Shown here: one piece after another, positions 17,456 to 26,820 of the stretch
How positions within the stretch are numbered: position 1 is the stretch's first letter
How the letters are laid out: every line of letters starts with the position of its first letter
Origin: Myxococcota bacterium
GTDB lineage: Bacteria; Myxococcota_A; UBA796; CAJQPC01
Assembly (NCBI GenBank): GCA_023150845.1
Contig: JAKLKD010000068.1
Span: 1 to 52,460 of the forward strand
Reading direction: 5' to 3'
DNA length: 52,460 nt
Translations under genes and position numbers: made by a program
The notes under the pieces: model-generated
Database searches by the model: none
What the model was told of the DNA's origin: nothing
The model's input: only the letters and a program-made list of their open reading frames with translations

Positions 17456-17468
17456 GCGCCGCGGCGGC

Positions 17469-18122
17469 TCAGCCGAACTGGCCCAGGGGCTCGCGCACGG
17501 CGAAGGGCGCCTCGGTGACCGCGGCGACGCTCTCCACCGTCTCACCCACGGCGAGGTCGATGAGCGTGAGGCCGGTCTCGCGGCTCACCTCAAACACGGC
17601 GCGGTCGGTGATGATGAGGTTCACCACGCCGACTCCGGTGAGGGGCAGGTCACACTGGCGGAGGATCTTCGCCTGGCCCTTCGCGGTGTGCTCCATCGTG
17701 ACGACGACGCGGCGCGCCCCGGCGACGAGGTCCATCGCCCCGCCCATGCCTTTGACCATCTTGCCGGGGATCATCCAGTTGGCGAGATCGCCGAACTGGC
17801 TCACCTGCATGGCGCCGAGGATGGTGAGGTCGATGTGGCCGCCGCGCACCATGCCGAAGGACTCGGCGGAGGAGAAGAAGCTCGCGCCGGGCAGGGTGGT
17901 GACCGTCTCTTTCCCGGCGTTGATGAGGTCGGGATCCACCTCGGCCTCGGTCGGGTAGGGGCCCATGCCCAAGAGCCCGTTCTCCGAGTGGAGCACGATC
18001 TCCACCCCGGCGGGGATCTGGTTGGCCACCAAGGTCGGGATGCCGATGCCCAGGTTGACCGTGTAGCCGTCGCGCAGCTCTTGGGCCGCGCGGCGGACGA
18101 GGCCGTCTCGATCCGTCGCCAT
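17469..18122 (-). CDS. scoB: 3-oxoacid CoA-transferase, beta subunit
   Basis: 217 residues, usual size. The catalytic glutamate is in LHSENGLLG (Glu47), preceded by [17 protein letters not shown] and followed by [19 protein letters not shown] and the [14 protein letters not shown] segment. The enzyme moves CoA from succinyl-CoA to acetoacetate or a similar 3-oxoacid, activating ketone bodies for thiolysis. It starts directly at the stop of the alpha-subunit gene with no gap, and the two form one heteromer. It converges with guaB, and the short GC-rich palindrome between them may separate the transcripts. Confidence 0.95.
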   Translation of the reverse strand: MATDRDGLVRRAAQELRDGYTVNLGIGIPTLVANQIPAGVEIVLHSENGLLGMGPYPTEAEVDPDLINAGKETVTTLPGASFFSSAESFGMVRGGHIDLTILGAMQVSQFGDLANWMIPGKMVKGMGGAMDLVAGARRVVVTMEHTAKGQAKILRQCDLPLTGVGVVNLIITDRAVFEVSRETGLTLIDLAVGETVESVAAVTEAPFAVREPLGQFG

Positions 18123-18818
18123 CTAAGCCTCCCGGGTGACGCGGCGCTCGATGCGCTTGACGTAGCTCTGGCCGACCACGACCCGCTGCACGTACACGCC
18201 GGGGGTGTGCACGAGGTCGGGGTCGAGCTCGCCGGGCTCCACGAGCTCCTCGACCTCGGCGATGGTGATCCGACCGGCGGTCGCCATCACGGGGTTGAAG
18301 TTCCGCGCCGTGGCCCGGTAGATGAGGTTTCCGTGGCGGTCGCCTTTCCAGGCCTTCACCAAGGAGAAGTCGGCGGTGAGCGCGCGCTCCAGGACGTAGC
18401 GCCGCCCGTCGATCTCCCGCACCTCTTTGCCTTCAGCGACCAAGGTGCCCACACCCGTCGGCGTGAAGAAGGCGGGGATGCCCGCGCCGCCCGCGCGGAC
18501 ACGCTCGGCGAGGGTGCCTTGGGGGCAGAGCTCAACCTCCAAGCTGCCGTCCAAGAACTGGCGCTCGAAGGTCTTGTTCTCCCCGACATAGGAGCTGATC
18601 ATCTTGCGGATCTGGCGCGTCCGCAGGAGCAGGCCCAGGCCGAAGTCGTCCACGCCAGCGTTGTTGGACACGACGGTGAGACCCGACGTGCCCTGCGCCA
18701 CGAGGGCGGCGATGAGGTTCTCAGGGATCCCGCAGAGGCCGAATCCGCCCGCCATGAGCGTCGCGCCGTTGGGGATGTCCGCGACCGCCTCAGCGGCGGA
18801 GCCGTAGACCTTGTTCAC
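18123..18818 (-). CDS. scoA: 3-oxoacid CoA-transferase, alpha subunit
   Basis: 231 residues. Family motifs: [17 protein letters not shown] (the glycine-rich CoA loop, about 20-36), [45 protein letters not shown] and FFTPTGVGT. It works with the beta subunit encoded immediately downstream. ATG 18818 is preceded by GGAGG about six bases upstream. The pair sits between guaB and the solitary rplC, with no other fatty-acid or ketone-body gene nearby. Confidence 0.95.
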   Translation of the reverse strand: MNKVYGSAAEAVADIPNGATLMAGGFGLCGIPENLIAALVAQGTSGLTVVSNNAGVDDFGLGLLLRTRQIRKMISSYVGENKTFERQFLDGSLEVELCPQGTLAERVRAGGAGIPAFFTPTGVGTLVAEGKEVREIDGRRYVLERALTADFSLVKAWKGDRHGNLIYRATARNFNPVMATAGRITIAEVEELVEPGELDPDLVHTPGVYVQRVVVGQSYVKRIERRVTREA

Positions 18819-18842
18819 CTGGACCTCCTCGTCTGAGCGGCC

Positions 18843-18860
18843 GAGCCCCCGAGGGGGCTC
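18843..18860 (-). terminator. hairpin downstream of rplC
   Basis: A perfect 8-base stem, GAGCCCCC (18843-18850) and GGGGGCTC (18853-18860), with only two bases between the arms, lies 24 bases after the rplC stop and 25 bases before scoA. There is no U-tract, so it is a terminator candidate by position and strength only; it could also stabilise the rplC 3' end. Confidence 0.45.
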
Positions 18861-18883
18861 AGCCCGGGGGGATCCTCAGCGGA

Positions 18884-19528
18884 TCACCACTTCTTGAGCG
18901 TAGCACGCACGGTGACGTAGCCGTTCGTGGCGCCGGGCACCGCGCCGCGGATGTAGAGCAGGTTGCCCTCGGCGTCGACCTTGGCGAGGCGCAGGTTCTG
19001 CGCGGTCACCTGGGCGTTGCCCATCTGGCCGGGCATCTTGCGGCCCTTGGCGACGTGGCCAGGGGTGAGGCGCGTGCCGATCGAGCCACCGTGACGGAAG
19101 AACTCGTGGGTACCGTGGCTGGAGATGAAGCCCTTGAAGTTGTGCTTCTTCATGACGCCCTGGAAGCCCTTGCCCTTGGAGACGCCGGTGACGTCGAGGC
19201 GAGCGCCCGCCTGGAAGATCTCCGCGGCGGTGAGCACCTGGCCGACGGTGTACTTGCTGGCGTCGGCGACGCGCAGCTCTTGCACGTGCTTCTTGGGGGT
19301 GGTCTCGGCCTTCTTGAAGTGGCCGGCCTCGGGCTTGTTGATCCGGTGGGCCTTCTGCTCCAGGAAGCCGAGCTGGATGGCCTCGTAGCCGTCCTTGCCG
19401 CTCGCGCGCTTGACCTGGAGGACGACGCAGGGACCGGCCTCGACGATGGTGACGGGGACGATGTTGTCGCCGTCGAAGATCTGGGTCATGCCGACCTTAC
19501 GGCCGATGATGCCAGGGTTCGTGTTCAT
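18884..19528 (-). CDS. rplC: 50S ribosomal protein L3
   Basis: 214 residues, normal length. Recognised from GIIGRKVGMTQIFDGDNIVP, the central loop GKGFQGVMKKHNFKGF, HGTHEFFRHGGSIG and TPGHVAKGRKMPGQMGN, all signatures of bacterial L3, which nucleates 23S rRNA folding and reaches the peptidyl-transferase centre. ATG 19528 has GAGG five bases upstream. Unusually, none of its normal neighbours (rpsJ, rplD, rplW, rplB) is here: it lies between scoA and a divergent membrane-protein gene. The key motifs look intact and no decay is seen. It may be a relocated single copy or a second copy; the window cannot tell. Confidence 0.96.
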   Translation of the reverse strand: MNTNPGIIGRKVGMTQIFDGDNIVPVTIVEAGPCVVLQVKRASGKDGYEAIQLGFLEQKAHRINKPEAGHFKKAETTPKKHVQELRVADASKYTVGQVLTAAEIFQAGARLDVTGVSKGKGFQGVMKKHNFKGFISSHGTHEFFRHGGSIGTRLTPGHVAKGRKMPGQMGNAQVTAQNLRLAKVDAEGNLLYIRGAVPGATNGYVTVRATLKKW

Positions 19529-19670
19529 AGTGGCCTCGCATTGGAAGGCGCGGATCAGCGCGTCTTCTTACGGGAGAGTGTGAAGTGTGCAGGGCAGAGC
19601 GCCAAGCCGGGCAGAAGTAGCGCGGTGGCGCCGCCATGGCAAGCGCCGGTGTCGGTGACGCGGCTTCGGT

Positions 19671-19676
19671 TATCCT
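19671..19676 (+). promoter_or_regulatory. -10-like TATCCT placing the transcript start on the GTG start codon
   Basis: TATCCT ends six bases before GTG 19683 and no Shine-Dalgarno is present, so a leaderless transcript is likely. A matching -35 is not evident. Confidence 0.45.
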
Positions 19677-19682
19677 GACGCG

Positions 19683-21509
19683 GTGCGCCCAAACCCCGTG
19701 AGCCCCGCCTGGATCCCCTGGATCGTCGTGACGATCCTCTGGGCCGTTGTGCTCGGCCCGAGCCTGCCCGGCTGGGGGGAGCGCTTCGTGGGCCTGGAGT
19801 ACATCGACGGGTATGGCACCCAGTGGTTTTACCACTTCGCGCCGCGCCTGCTCACCGAGGGCCTGCGCGGGGAGCCCGCCACCCTGTTCTTCTACCCCTG
19901 GGGCAAAGACGTGCTGGGCCACACCGGGCTCAGCGTGCTCGACGCCTTGGTCGCCTGGCCGCTGCGGGCGCTGTTGGGGCCCACCTGGGGCTACAACGCC
20001 TTCGTGGCGCTCCTGATGGCCACAAACGGCCTCGCCGCGGCGGCGGTCGGGACGCGGCTCACCGGGGATCGCCTCGCCGGGGCCATGGCCGGGGCCCTGA
20101 TGAGCGTGTCGCCCTGGGCGCTCTTGGAGCTGACCGAGGGGCGGCCGACCCAGGTGATGCTGGCCCCGGCGCTGTGGGTGATCTTTGAGGCCCTGGCGCC
20201 GCTGGAGGATCGCCGGGCGCCCTTGCGGCTCGGCCTCGCCTGGGCGCTCAGCGGGCTCATCTACTGGTTCAACGGAATCTTTCTGGGCTTCGCGCTCTTG
20301 GGGATCGCCCTCGCCCGTGGCCTCGGTGAGCGTCCCGAGGCGCGGCGGGCCTTGGCGGCGCGGGGGGGCGTGGCCGCGGCGGTCGCCTTGGGGCTGGTGA
20401 GCCCGGTCCTCGTCATGATGGCGCGGCGGGCCAGCGCCGGGGACGTGCCGGGGCTCCTCGACCTGGAGGGCTGGAGCCTGCTGAGCGCCCGGCTGTTCAC
20501 CGTCGAGGGCATGCCCGTCGGCCTGTTCACCTACCAGCCCCTGCGCTGGGGCACAGCATTCTTGTTCCCCGGCGACGGCGGCGTCGTCTCATCGGCCCAG
20601 GTCAGCCCGGTCACCGCGCTCGGCCTCGTCGCGCTCCTCGCCGTCTTGGCCCGGCCCGGGCTCCGCGGGGTGCTCCTGGCCTTGGCCCTGCCGAGCCTCG
20701 TCCTGAGCGTCGGCCCGGTGCTCCTCGTCGGGGACCTCGGCCTGCCAAACCCCCTGTACAACGCCCTCGTGATGGCCTTGCCGCCGCTCCGCCGCCTCTG
20801 GTTCCCCGAGCGGGCGCTGTTCTTGTTTGTGCTGGCCCAGGCCGTCGCTGTTGGGGCGCTCTGGGCCCGGCTCCAGGCCCCCAACGCGCGCATCGGCGGC
20901 GCGGTGGCCATCGTGGTGATCTGGGCGGCGGAGCTCCTGGCCGGAGGGCACGCGCCCCTGCCGAGCTGGGACGCCCGACCCCCAGCGGCCTACGCCTGCC
21001 TCGCCGAGGGGCCACCGGGCGCCGTCATCGACCTGCCCGAGCGCTGGAGCGCCGCGCACCTCTACTACCAGACCGTCCACGGGCGGCCCATCTTCGGCGG
21101 GATGCTGGAGGGCAACGAACGTTTTTCGCCGCCTGAGCTGACCGCGCTGCGGGCGAAGAACGGCCTGTGGCGGGCCCTGGAGTCCGCCACCCGCCCGGGG
21201 CCGCCGGGCCGAGGGGCCCTAAAGGTCAGCGCTCAAGACAAGGCGGCTTTAGGGGACCTGGGCTACCGCTACGTCGTGCTGCGCCTCGACGCGCTGCCGG
21301 AGCGTGGGTCGGCGAGCGTCACGCGGCGCCTCGCGGAGCTTCTGGGGCCGCCGGTCTACGAGGACGCCCGGGCCGTGATCTTCGCGCCCTGGGGAGGGGA
21401 GGCGCCCTGCGCGACGCCGCGCCCCGAGCGCCGCCGCCGAGGCCGCCCCGACGTCGCCCCTGACGAGCGCGCTGGGGCCAAGCGGCCGGTTCAGCTCGTC
21501 TTCGACTGA
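19683..21509 (+). CDS. polytopic membrane protein, GT-C/PMT-like, unassigned
   Basis: 608 residues with roughly ten to twelve hydrophobic segments over residues 10-430, then a soluble C-terminal part of about 180 residues. The first periplasmic loop is Asp-, Tyr- and Trp-rich (VGLEYIDGYGTQWFYHF, then LFFYPWGKDVLGHTG), as in GT-C fold glycosyltransferases that use lipid-linked sugars, where acidic residues in this loop are catalytic. The fold assignment is inference and I do not recognise a specific family. The C-terminus is basic (ERRRRGRP) and overlaps the 3' end of the convergent gene by 19 bases. It has its own probable leaderless promoter at 19671 and is divergent from rplC. Confidence 0.7.
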   Translation: MRPNPVSPAWIPWIVVTILWAVVLGPSLPGWGERFVGLEYIDGYGTQWFYHFAPRLLTEGLRGEPATLFFYPWGKDVLGHTGLSVLDALVAWPLRALLGPTWGYNAFVALLMATNGLAAAAVGTRLTGDRLAGAMAGALMSVSPWALLELTEGRPTQVMLAPALWVIFEALAPLEDRRAPLRLGLAWALSGLIYWFNGIFLGFALLGIALARGLGERPEARRALAARGGVAAAVALGLVSPVLVMMARRASAGDVPGLLDLEGWSLLSARLFTVEGMPVGLFTYQPLRWGTAFLFPGDGGVVSSAQVSPVTALGLVALLAVLARPGLRGVLLALALPSLVLSVGPVLLVGDLGLPNPLYNALVMALPPLRRLWFPERALFLFVLAQAVAVGALWARLQAPNARIGGAVAIVVIWAAELLAGGHAPLPSWDARPPAAYACLAEGPPGAVIDLPERWSAAHLYYQTVHGRPIFGGMLEGNERFSPPELTALRAKNGLWRALESATRPGPPGRGALKVSAQDKAALGDLGYRYVVLRLDALPERGSASVTRRLAELLGPPVYEDARAVIFAPWGGEAPCATPRPERRRRGRPDVAPDERAGAKRPVQLVFD

Positions 21510-22603
21510 CTGGCCGAGGTCGGGGTTGAGCCGCGCAGGAGCCGGGACTCGACGATGCGGCGCTGGCGGTTCTTGTAGATGTGGTGGGCGTTCTCGCCCT
21601 CCTCGTTCGCCTCGGCGGTGGCCTTGTCGATCACCTGGAACTCGACCATGACGTAGACCACTGAGCCCAGCATCAGGTGGGTCTCCGGCGGCATGCTAGC
21701 CACGACGTCGTCCACACGCACGGGGAAGTCCACGATGAAGTTGATCATCCGGTAGGACTGGCCCGAGAAGGGGTTGGCCCCGGTGGGCTCGGCGGCGCGG
21801 GCGGCGAGGCGCTGCATCCGGGGCGCGATGCGGGCGTAGTGGGGGTCCTCACGGAGCAGGCGGCGCATCACGATGAGGTTGTTGTGGCTCGCCTCGGGGA
21901 TAACGTAGTTGAATGGGAATAAAGAATGCGTGAAGTGCGCGATGACCGGCAGCACCTCGTCCTGATGCCCCACGACGACGCGGAAACGCAGCTTGTCGAA
22001 GATCGTCGCCGCCAAGGTGTCCCGTTTGGTGAGCAGCTTGGAGATGACCGAGGTGCGCGTCTTGCGGGAGCCGTAGAAGGCCAAGAGCGGGTAACCCTCG
22101 GCGCGCAGGCGGTCGGCGTACTGGATGATCACCCGCTCGGCGCGGTCGAAGAGCTCGGCCTCGGAGATCGCCAGGCGGTGCTTGAGGTCCGAGGCGTCCA
22201 TGTGGTTGATGGTGTGCATGATCTTGAGGAGCATGCAGGCCAAGGACTGCGTGCGGCGGAAGCGCCCGGTCCAGGTGGACGCGGCGATGAACACGTCGCG
22301 CACGTCTTTGGGATCCCGCAGCTCCTTGGGGAAGCGGATGTCGTGGTGCTCCTCCAGGTAGTTGATCGCCTGGTTGAACAAGAAGCGGAGGCGCTCGACG
22401 TCGGCGGGATCGTCGGGGTCGAGGTGCTGGAGCCGCAGGTGCGCGTCCACCTCCTCGACGGTGTTGAGGTTCAGCTTGTGCCAGTCCACGACGGACTGCC
22501 CCTGCAGGATGAGCCGAACGGCCTCCAGATCGTGGAGGCTGAGCGAGCTGGGGCTGAAGTTCGCCGCGAAGGAGGTGTCTACCTTCAGGATGTCGGAGGC
22601 CAT
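21491..22603 (-). CDS. divergent RelA/SpoT-like nucleotidyltransferase-fold protein (possibly TIGR04552 family)
   Basis: 370 residues from ATG 22603 (AGG seven bases upstream); ATG 22633 would add ten. From about 155 the order of (p)ppGpp synthetase motifs can be followed: YGSRKTRTSVISKLLTK (177-193) matches the GRxKxxxSixrKmxxK loop; IFDKLRFRVVV (201-211) keeps the Mg-binding Asp203; QSYRMINFIVD (282-292) keeps the Tyr284 of GYQSLH but has Asn for His; VEFQVID (320-326) keeps the catalytic-site Glu321; ENAHHIYK (337-344) matches the AAHWxYK end. The N-terminal 150 residues are helical, with no HD hydrolase, TGS or ACT domain. I believe this is the conserved myxobacterial TIGR04552 group but cannot confirm it. 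Its 3' end overlaps the convergent membrane-protein gene. Confidence 0.7.
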   Translation of the reverse strand: MASDILKVDTSFAANFSPSSLSLHDLEAVRLILQGQSVVDWHKLNLNTVEEVDAHLRLQHLDPDDPADVERLRFLFNQAINYLEEHHDIRFPKELRDPKDVRDVFIAASTWTGRFRRTQSLACMLLKIMHTINHMDASDLKHRLAISEAELFDRAERVIIQYADRLRAEGYPLLAFYGSRKTRTSVISKLLTKRDTLAATIFDKLRFRVVVGHQDEVLPVIAHFTHSLFPFNYVIPEASHNNLIVMRRLLREDPHYARIAPRMQRLAARAAEPTGANPFSGQSYRMINFIVDFPVRVDDVVASMPPETHLMLGSVVYVMVEFQVIDKATAEANEEGENAHHIYKNRQRRIVESRLLRGSTPTSASQSKTS

Positions 22604-22700
22604 GGGGCGCCTGGGCAGTTCGGGAGTCGCCATCCTATCTCGCCCGCGGCCCGCGCGGCTTTTGGCGACGACGCGCCCGCGCGGTGTTAGGGGGCTCGCC

Positions 22701-23480
22701 ATGTCGTCCCAGCGCGCCTCGCTCCTCGCCCTCCTCGGCCGTGCCCTCGGTCGGACCTTCTCTAACCTCGGCGTCTTGTTGCCTTGGGCCATGGTGCTCG
22801 GCGGCGTCGGCCACGTCGTGATGTACATCGCGGCGCTGAAGCTCGCGCCGGAGCTCGCCCAGGGCGCGACGCCGCAGTTCATCGCCTCGGAGATCATCAA
22901 GCTCGTCGTGAGCCTGCTCTTTGGCGTGCTGCTCGTGCCCGTGGTCGACGCGGTCACGATCTACGTCTGGCGTGAGGCGGACAAGGGGCGCTCGCCCACG
23001 CTCTACGCGGCGACAAACTGGGGGCTCTTGCGCTACGCGCGCATGTTTAAGCCCCACATGTACTCGTACTTGGCCATCGTGGTCGGTATGCAGGTCGTGA
23101 TCCCCGGCGTGCTCTACGGGCTCCAGTACGCCTTCGTAGACGCCATCGCCGCCACGGACGACAACGCCCAGGCCCCCCTGGCCCGCTCGCAGAAGCTCAC
23201 CCAGGGTCGCCGCTCCCGCATCGCCCGGGCTTGGCTGCCCTATGCGTTGTGGTATCCGGCGTACTACTTCTACTTCGGGTTTAAGGCCGAGGGCCTCGGC
23301 TGGTGGGCCGTGTTCATCTTCGGCGTCGTGGACGTGCTCCTGCTCATGGCGATGGAGATGGTGATGTTCGCCCTCTACGAGGAGCGCATCGCCGAGGCCC
23401 GCGCCGCCCTGGAGCGCCAGCAGGCCAAAGAGGCCGCCCAAGGCGCGGCGACGACGGGCACGCCGGAGACGACCTCCTGA
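22701..23480 (+). CDS. membrane protein of unknown function
   Basis: 259 residues with five likely membrane segments (about 23-47, 63-90, 120-143, 178-195 and 200-226) and a charged, Ala/Glu-rich cytoplasmic tail from 227. Between segments 3 and 4 a basic stretch (SQKLTQGRRSRIARAW) suggests a cytoplasmic loop. I do not recognise the family. ATG 22701 has AGGGGG about six bases upstream. It is divergent from the RelA/SpoT-like gene, and its stop lies 26 bases before the likely start of mfd, so the two are probably co-transcribed. Confidence 0.65.
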   Translation: MSSQRASLLALLGRALGRTFSNLGVLLPWAMVLGGVGHVVMYIAALKLAPELAQGATPQFIASEIIKLVVSLLFGVLLVPVVDAVTIYVWREADKGRSPTLYAATNWGLLRYARMFKPHMYSYLAIVVGMQVVIPGVLYGLQYAFVDAIAATDDNAQAPLARSQKLTQGRRSRIARAWLPYALWYPAYYFYFGFKAEGLGWWAVFIFGVVDVLLLMAMEMVMFALYEERIAEARAALERQQAKEAAQGAATTGTPETTS

Positions 23481-23506
23481 AGCGCGCCCCCGCCGTCGCC
23501 CCCTTC

Positions 23507-26500
23507 GTGGAGGATCTCTCGCGGCACCTCGCGGGCGTGACGGCGCTCGCGGGGCTGCCCGGCGGCGCCTTGGCGTTCGCGGTCTCCCGCATCGCCGACC
23601 GCCCGACCTGGCTCATCGTGCCCAGCGCTGAGGAGGCCGAGCGCCTGCACGCGGAGCTGGGGTTCTACCTCGGCGCCCGGCGGGTGCGCCTCTTCCCCGC
23701 CGACGACGTGCGGCCTTACGACGGGCTCTCCCCGCACCCCGAGCTGCCCCGGGCGCGCATCAGCGCGCTCTATGCCCTCGATCAAGGCCAACGGGTCGTC
23801 GTCGTCGCCCCGGCCGCGGCGCTCGTGAGCCTCGCGCTCCCCGCGGACGTGCTGCGTGGGGGCCCGGAGCTCGCCGCGGGCCTGCGCCTCGGCCCGAAGG
23901 CGCTCACCACCCGGCTCGCGGAGCTGGGGTACCTCGCCGTGAGCAAGGTGGAGGACCCCGGCACCTTCGCCGCCCGGGGTGAGGTCGTGGACCTCTGGCC
24001 CGTCGGCCTCGACGAGCCCATCCGCGTCGAGCACTTCGACGACGAGATCGAGTCCGTGCGGCGCGTCGGCGACCGCCAGCGCGCGGCGATCACGAGCCTG
24101 CGGGTGCTCCCGGCCCGGGAGGAGGTGCTCGGCCCGGCGGCCCTGGAGCGCGCTGCACGGGTGCTTCGTGAGCTCGTCGGGGACCGCCCCGAGGGCGCGG
24201 CGCGGCGCCGAGAGGTGCTGGAGGACCTCAAGTCCGGCATCCGTTTCTCGGGCGTCGATGACTACCTCCCCGCCTTGGCAGAGCTGCGCCCGCCGCTCTC
24301 CGCGGGCCACGGCGCGCGGCGGGTCGTGCTCGACCCGGAGGCCTGCGCCGTCGCCGTCGAGCGCGCCTTGGAGCAGCGTCGGAGCCGGTTTGAGGCCGCG
24401 AGCGACCGCCCCCTCGTGCCGCCGAGCCTCCGCTGCGCCTCGGGCCCCGCGCTCATTCAGGAGCTGCACGCCGGGCTGCCGGTGCTGCCCCTCGTGATGG
24501 ACGGCGCCTTGGACCTCGGCGCCCGGGACAACCAGAGCCTACGCCCTGAGGGCGGAGCCCTCGACAAGACCGTCGCGCGCCTCAAGGACTGGCTCAAGAA
24601 GGGCTGGCGCGTGGGCCTCGTCGTCTACGGCAGCGGCCGCGCCGAGCGGGTGAAGGAGCTCCTGCGCCCCCACGAGCTCACGCCGAAGGAGCTCCGGGCC
24701 GAGGAGGGGCGGGCCAACCACGACCCTACCCGCTGGCCCCCGGGCGTGCTCGTCTTGCTCCAAGGGGATCTCCCGCGGGGCTTTCACGACCCCCAGGCGC
24801 GCCTCGCGGTCATCGCCGGGGACGAGCTCCTCGGCGAGAAGGTGCGTGTGCGCCGGGGCGCGGCGGGGGAGAAGGCCCTCAAGGACGCCGCGGTCACGAG
24901 CTTCGCCCAGCTCAAGGAGGGTGACCTCGTCGTGCACACCCGGCACGGCGTCGGCGCCTACCGCGGCCTGCGCCGGGTCGATCTCGGCCACGGCCCCGAA
25001 GACATGGTGCAGATCGAGTACCGCGACCGGGATCTGCTCTACCTCCCGGCCTACCGCCTCGACCAGATCTCCCGCTACTCCGCCGTCGGCGGCGCCAACG
25101 AGGCCCCGCCCCGCCTCGATCGCCTCGGCGGCGACACCTGGGCCCTGCGTAAGTCCAAGGTCAAAGACGAGGTGCTCAAGCTCGCCCACGAGCTCATCGA
25201 GCTGCAGGCCCGGCGCCAGGTGAGCCCCGGCCACGCCTACATCGGGCGCGGCGCCCGGCTCACCCAGTTTGAGGAGGGCTTCCCCTTCACCGAGACGCCA
25301 GACCAGGCCGCCGCCATCGACGCCGTGCTGGAGGACCTCTCCCGCCCCGAGGCCATGGACCGCCTCATCGTCGGCGACGTCGGCTTCGGCAAGACCGAGG
25401 TGGCCATCCGGGCGGCGTTCCGTGTGGCCGAGGAGGGGCACCAGGTCGTGCTCCTCTGCCCGACGACGGTGCTCGCGTACCAGCACGCGGCGACGCTCCG
25501 GGAGCGCTTCAAGCCCTTCGGGCATGAGGTCGCTTTGCTCTCCCGTTTTGACTCCGGGGCCGAGACCCGCGCCATCCAGCGCAAGCTCGCCGACGGCAGC
25601 CTCGCCGTCGTCGTCGGGACCACCCGGCTCCTCGGGCGAAGCTTACGTTGTAAGCGCCTCGGGCTCGTGATCGTAGACGAGGAGCACCGCTTCGGGGTGA
25701 AGCAGAAGGAGCAGCTCAAACGAATGCGGGAGGAGGTGCATTACCTCGCGATGAGCGCCACGCCGATCCCCCGGAGCCTCAGCATGGCGCTCTCGGGCCT
25801 GCGGGCGATCTCGGTGATCAACACCCCGCCCCAGGATCGCCTCTCCATTCACACTGCGTTGGTGACCCGCGGGTGGAGGTCGCCCACGGCCAGCTCGACG
25901 ATGATGAGCTGGAGGAGCGCCTCGTGCGCTTCGTGGAGCGAAAGGTGGACGTGCTCGTCTGCACGACCATCGTCGAGTCCGGCCTCGACATGCCCAACGT
26001 GAACACCATCCTCGTGCACGACGCCGAACGTTACGGCCTCAGCCAGCTCTACCAGCTCCGAGGGCGTGTGGGGCGCAGCCACCGCCGGGGCTACTGCACG
26101 CTGATGACCCAGCCCGAGCGAAAGCTCACCCGAGAGGCCACCCAGCGCCTCTCCGTGCTGCAGGAGCACACGGCGCTGGGCTCGGGCTTTGCCATCGCCG
26201 CCGCCGACCTGGAGCTTCGCGGCGCGGGCAACCTCCTCGGCGAGCGCCAGCACGGGCAGATCCGCGCCGTGGGCTTTGAGACCTACGTCTCGCTCCTGGA
26301 GGACGCCATGGCGGAGGCCCGGGGCCAGGCCGAGCGGGAGCGCCTCGACCCCGAGGTCGATCTGCGCGTCACCGGCCTCATCCCCGAGGCCTGGGTGCGC
26401 GACACCGACGAGCGCCTCGCGCTCTACCGCCGCCTCTCCTCGGCCCGCACCCCCGAGGCCATCCGCCGCGTCGTCGATGAGGCCGAGGCCGACCACGGCG

Positions 26501-26820
26501 AGGCGCCTCTGGAGGTGCTCCAGCTCAGCCGCACCCTGGAGGTGCGCTGCCGCTGCCGGAAGCTCGGCATCGCCCGCCTCGCCGTGCTCCAGGTGCGCGC
26601 CACGATGGACCTCGTCGAGCCCCCGGCGGAGCTGGAGGCCCGGCTCAAGGCCCTCTGCCAGTCCCAGCCCAACCGCTTCAAGTACGTCGAGCGCCGGTTC
26701 GAGGCGCGCTTCACCCCGGAGGAGGGCCAGCAGCCCTACCTCTTCGTGCACTGGGTCCTGGGGCTCATCGAGGCCCGGCCCGCGGTCAGCGCCTCCGCCG
26801 GAGCAGCAGCCCGAGGCTGA
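23507..26820 (+). pseudogene. mfd: transcription-repair coupling factor, broken by internal deletion and frameshift
   Basis: The 5' part carries the UvrB-like N-domain, the RNA-polymerase-interaction domain (GDLVVHTRHGVGAYRGL, near 24920-24970), Walker A GDVGFGKTEV (near 25375-25400), DEEHRFGV (near 25676) and SATPIPRSLSMALSG. After DRLSIHTALVTR (near 25870) the frame leaves the family sequence. In another frame it resumes with VEVAHGQLDDDELEERL, TTIVESGLDMPN and QLRGRVGRSHRRG and continues through the C-terminal TRCF domain to 26820. Compared with E. coli Mfd, about 41 residues between these points are absent, including the conserved GGQVYYLYNDVE strand of the translocase domain. About 120 bases, not a multiple of three, are missing. 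Start: GTG 23507; the frame is open upstream to a CTG at 23477. Confidence 0.85.

Noticed and set aside
17456-17468. Short GC palindrome between guaB and scoB as a terminator
   Set aside because: Only 13 bases long, with no room for a loop and tail; not enough to call.
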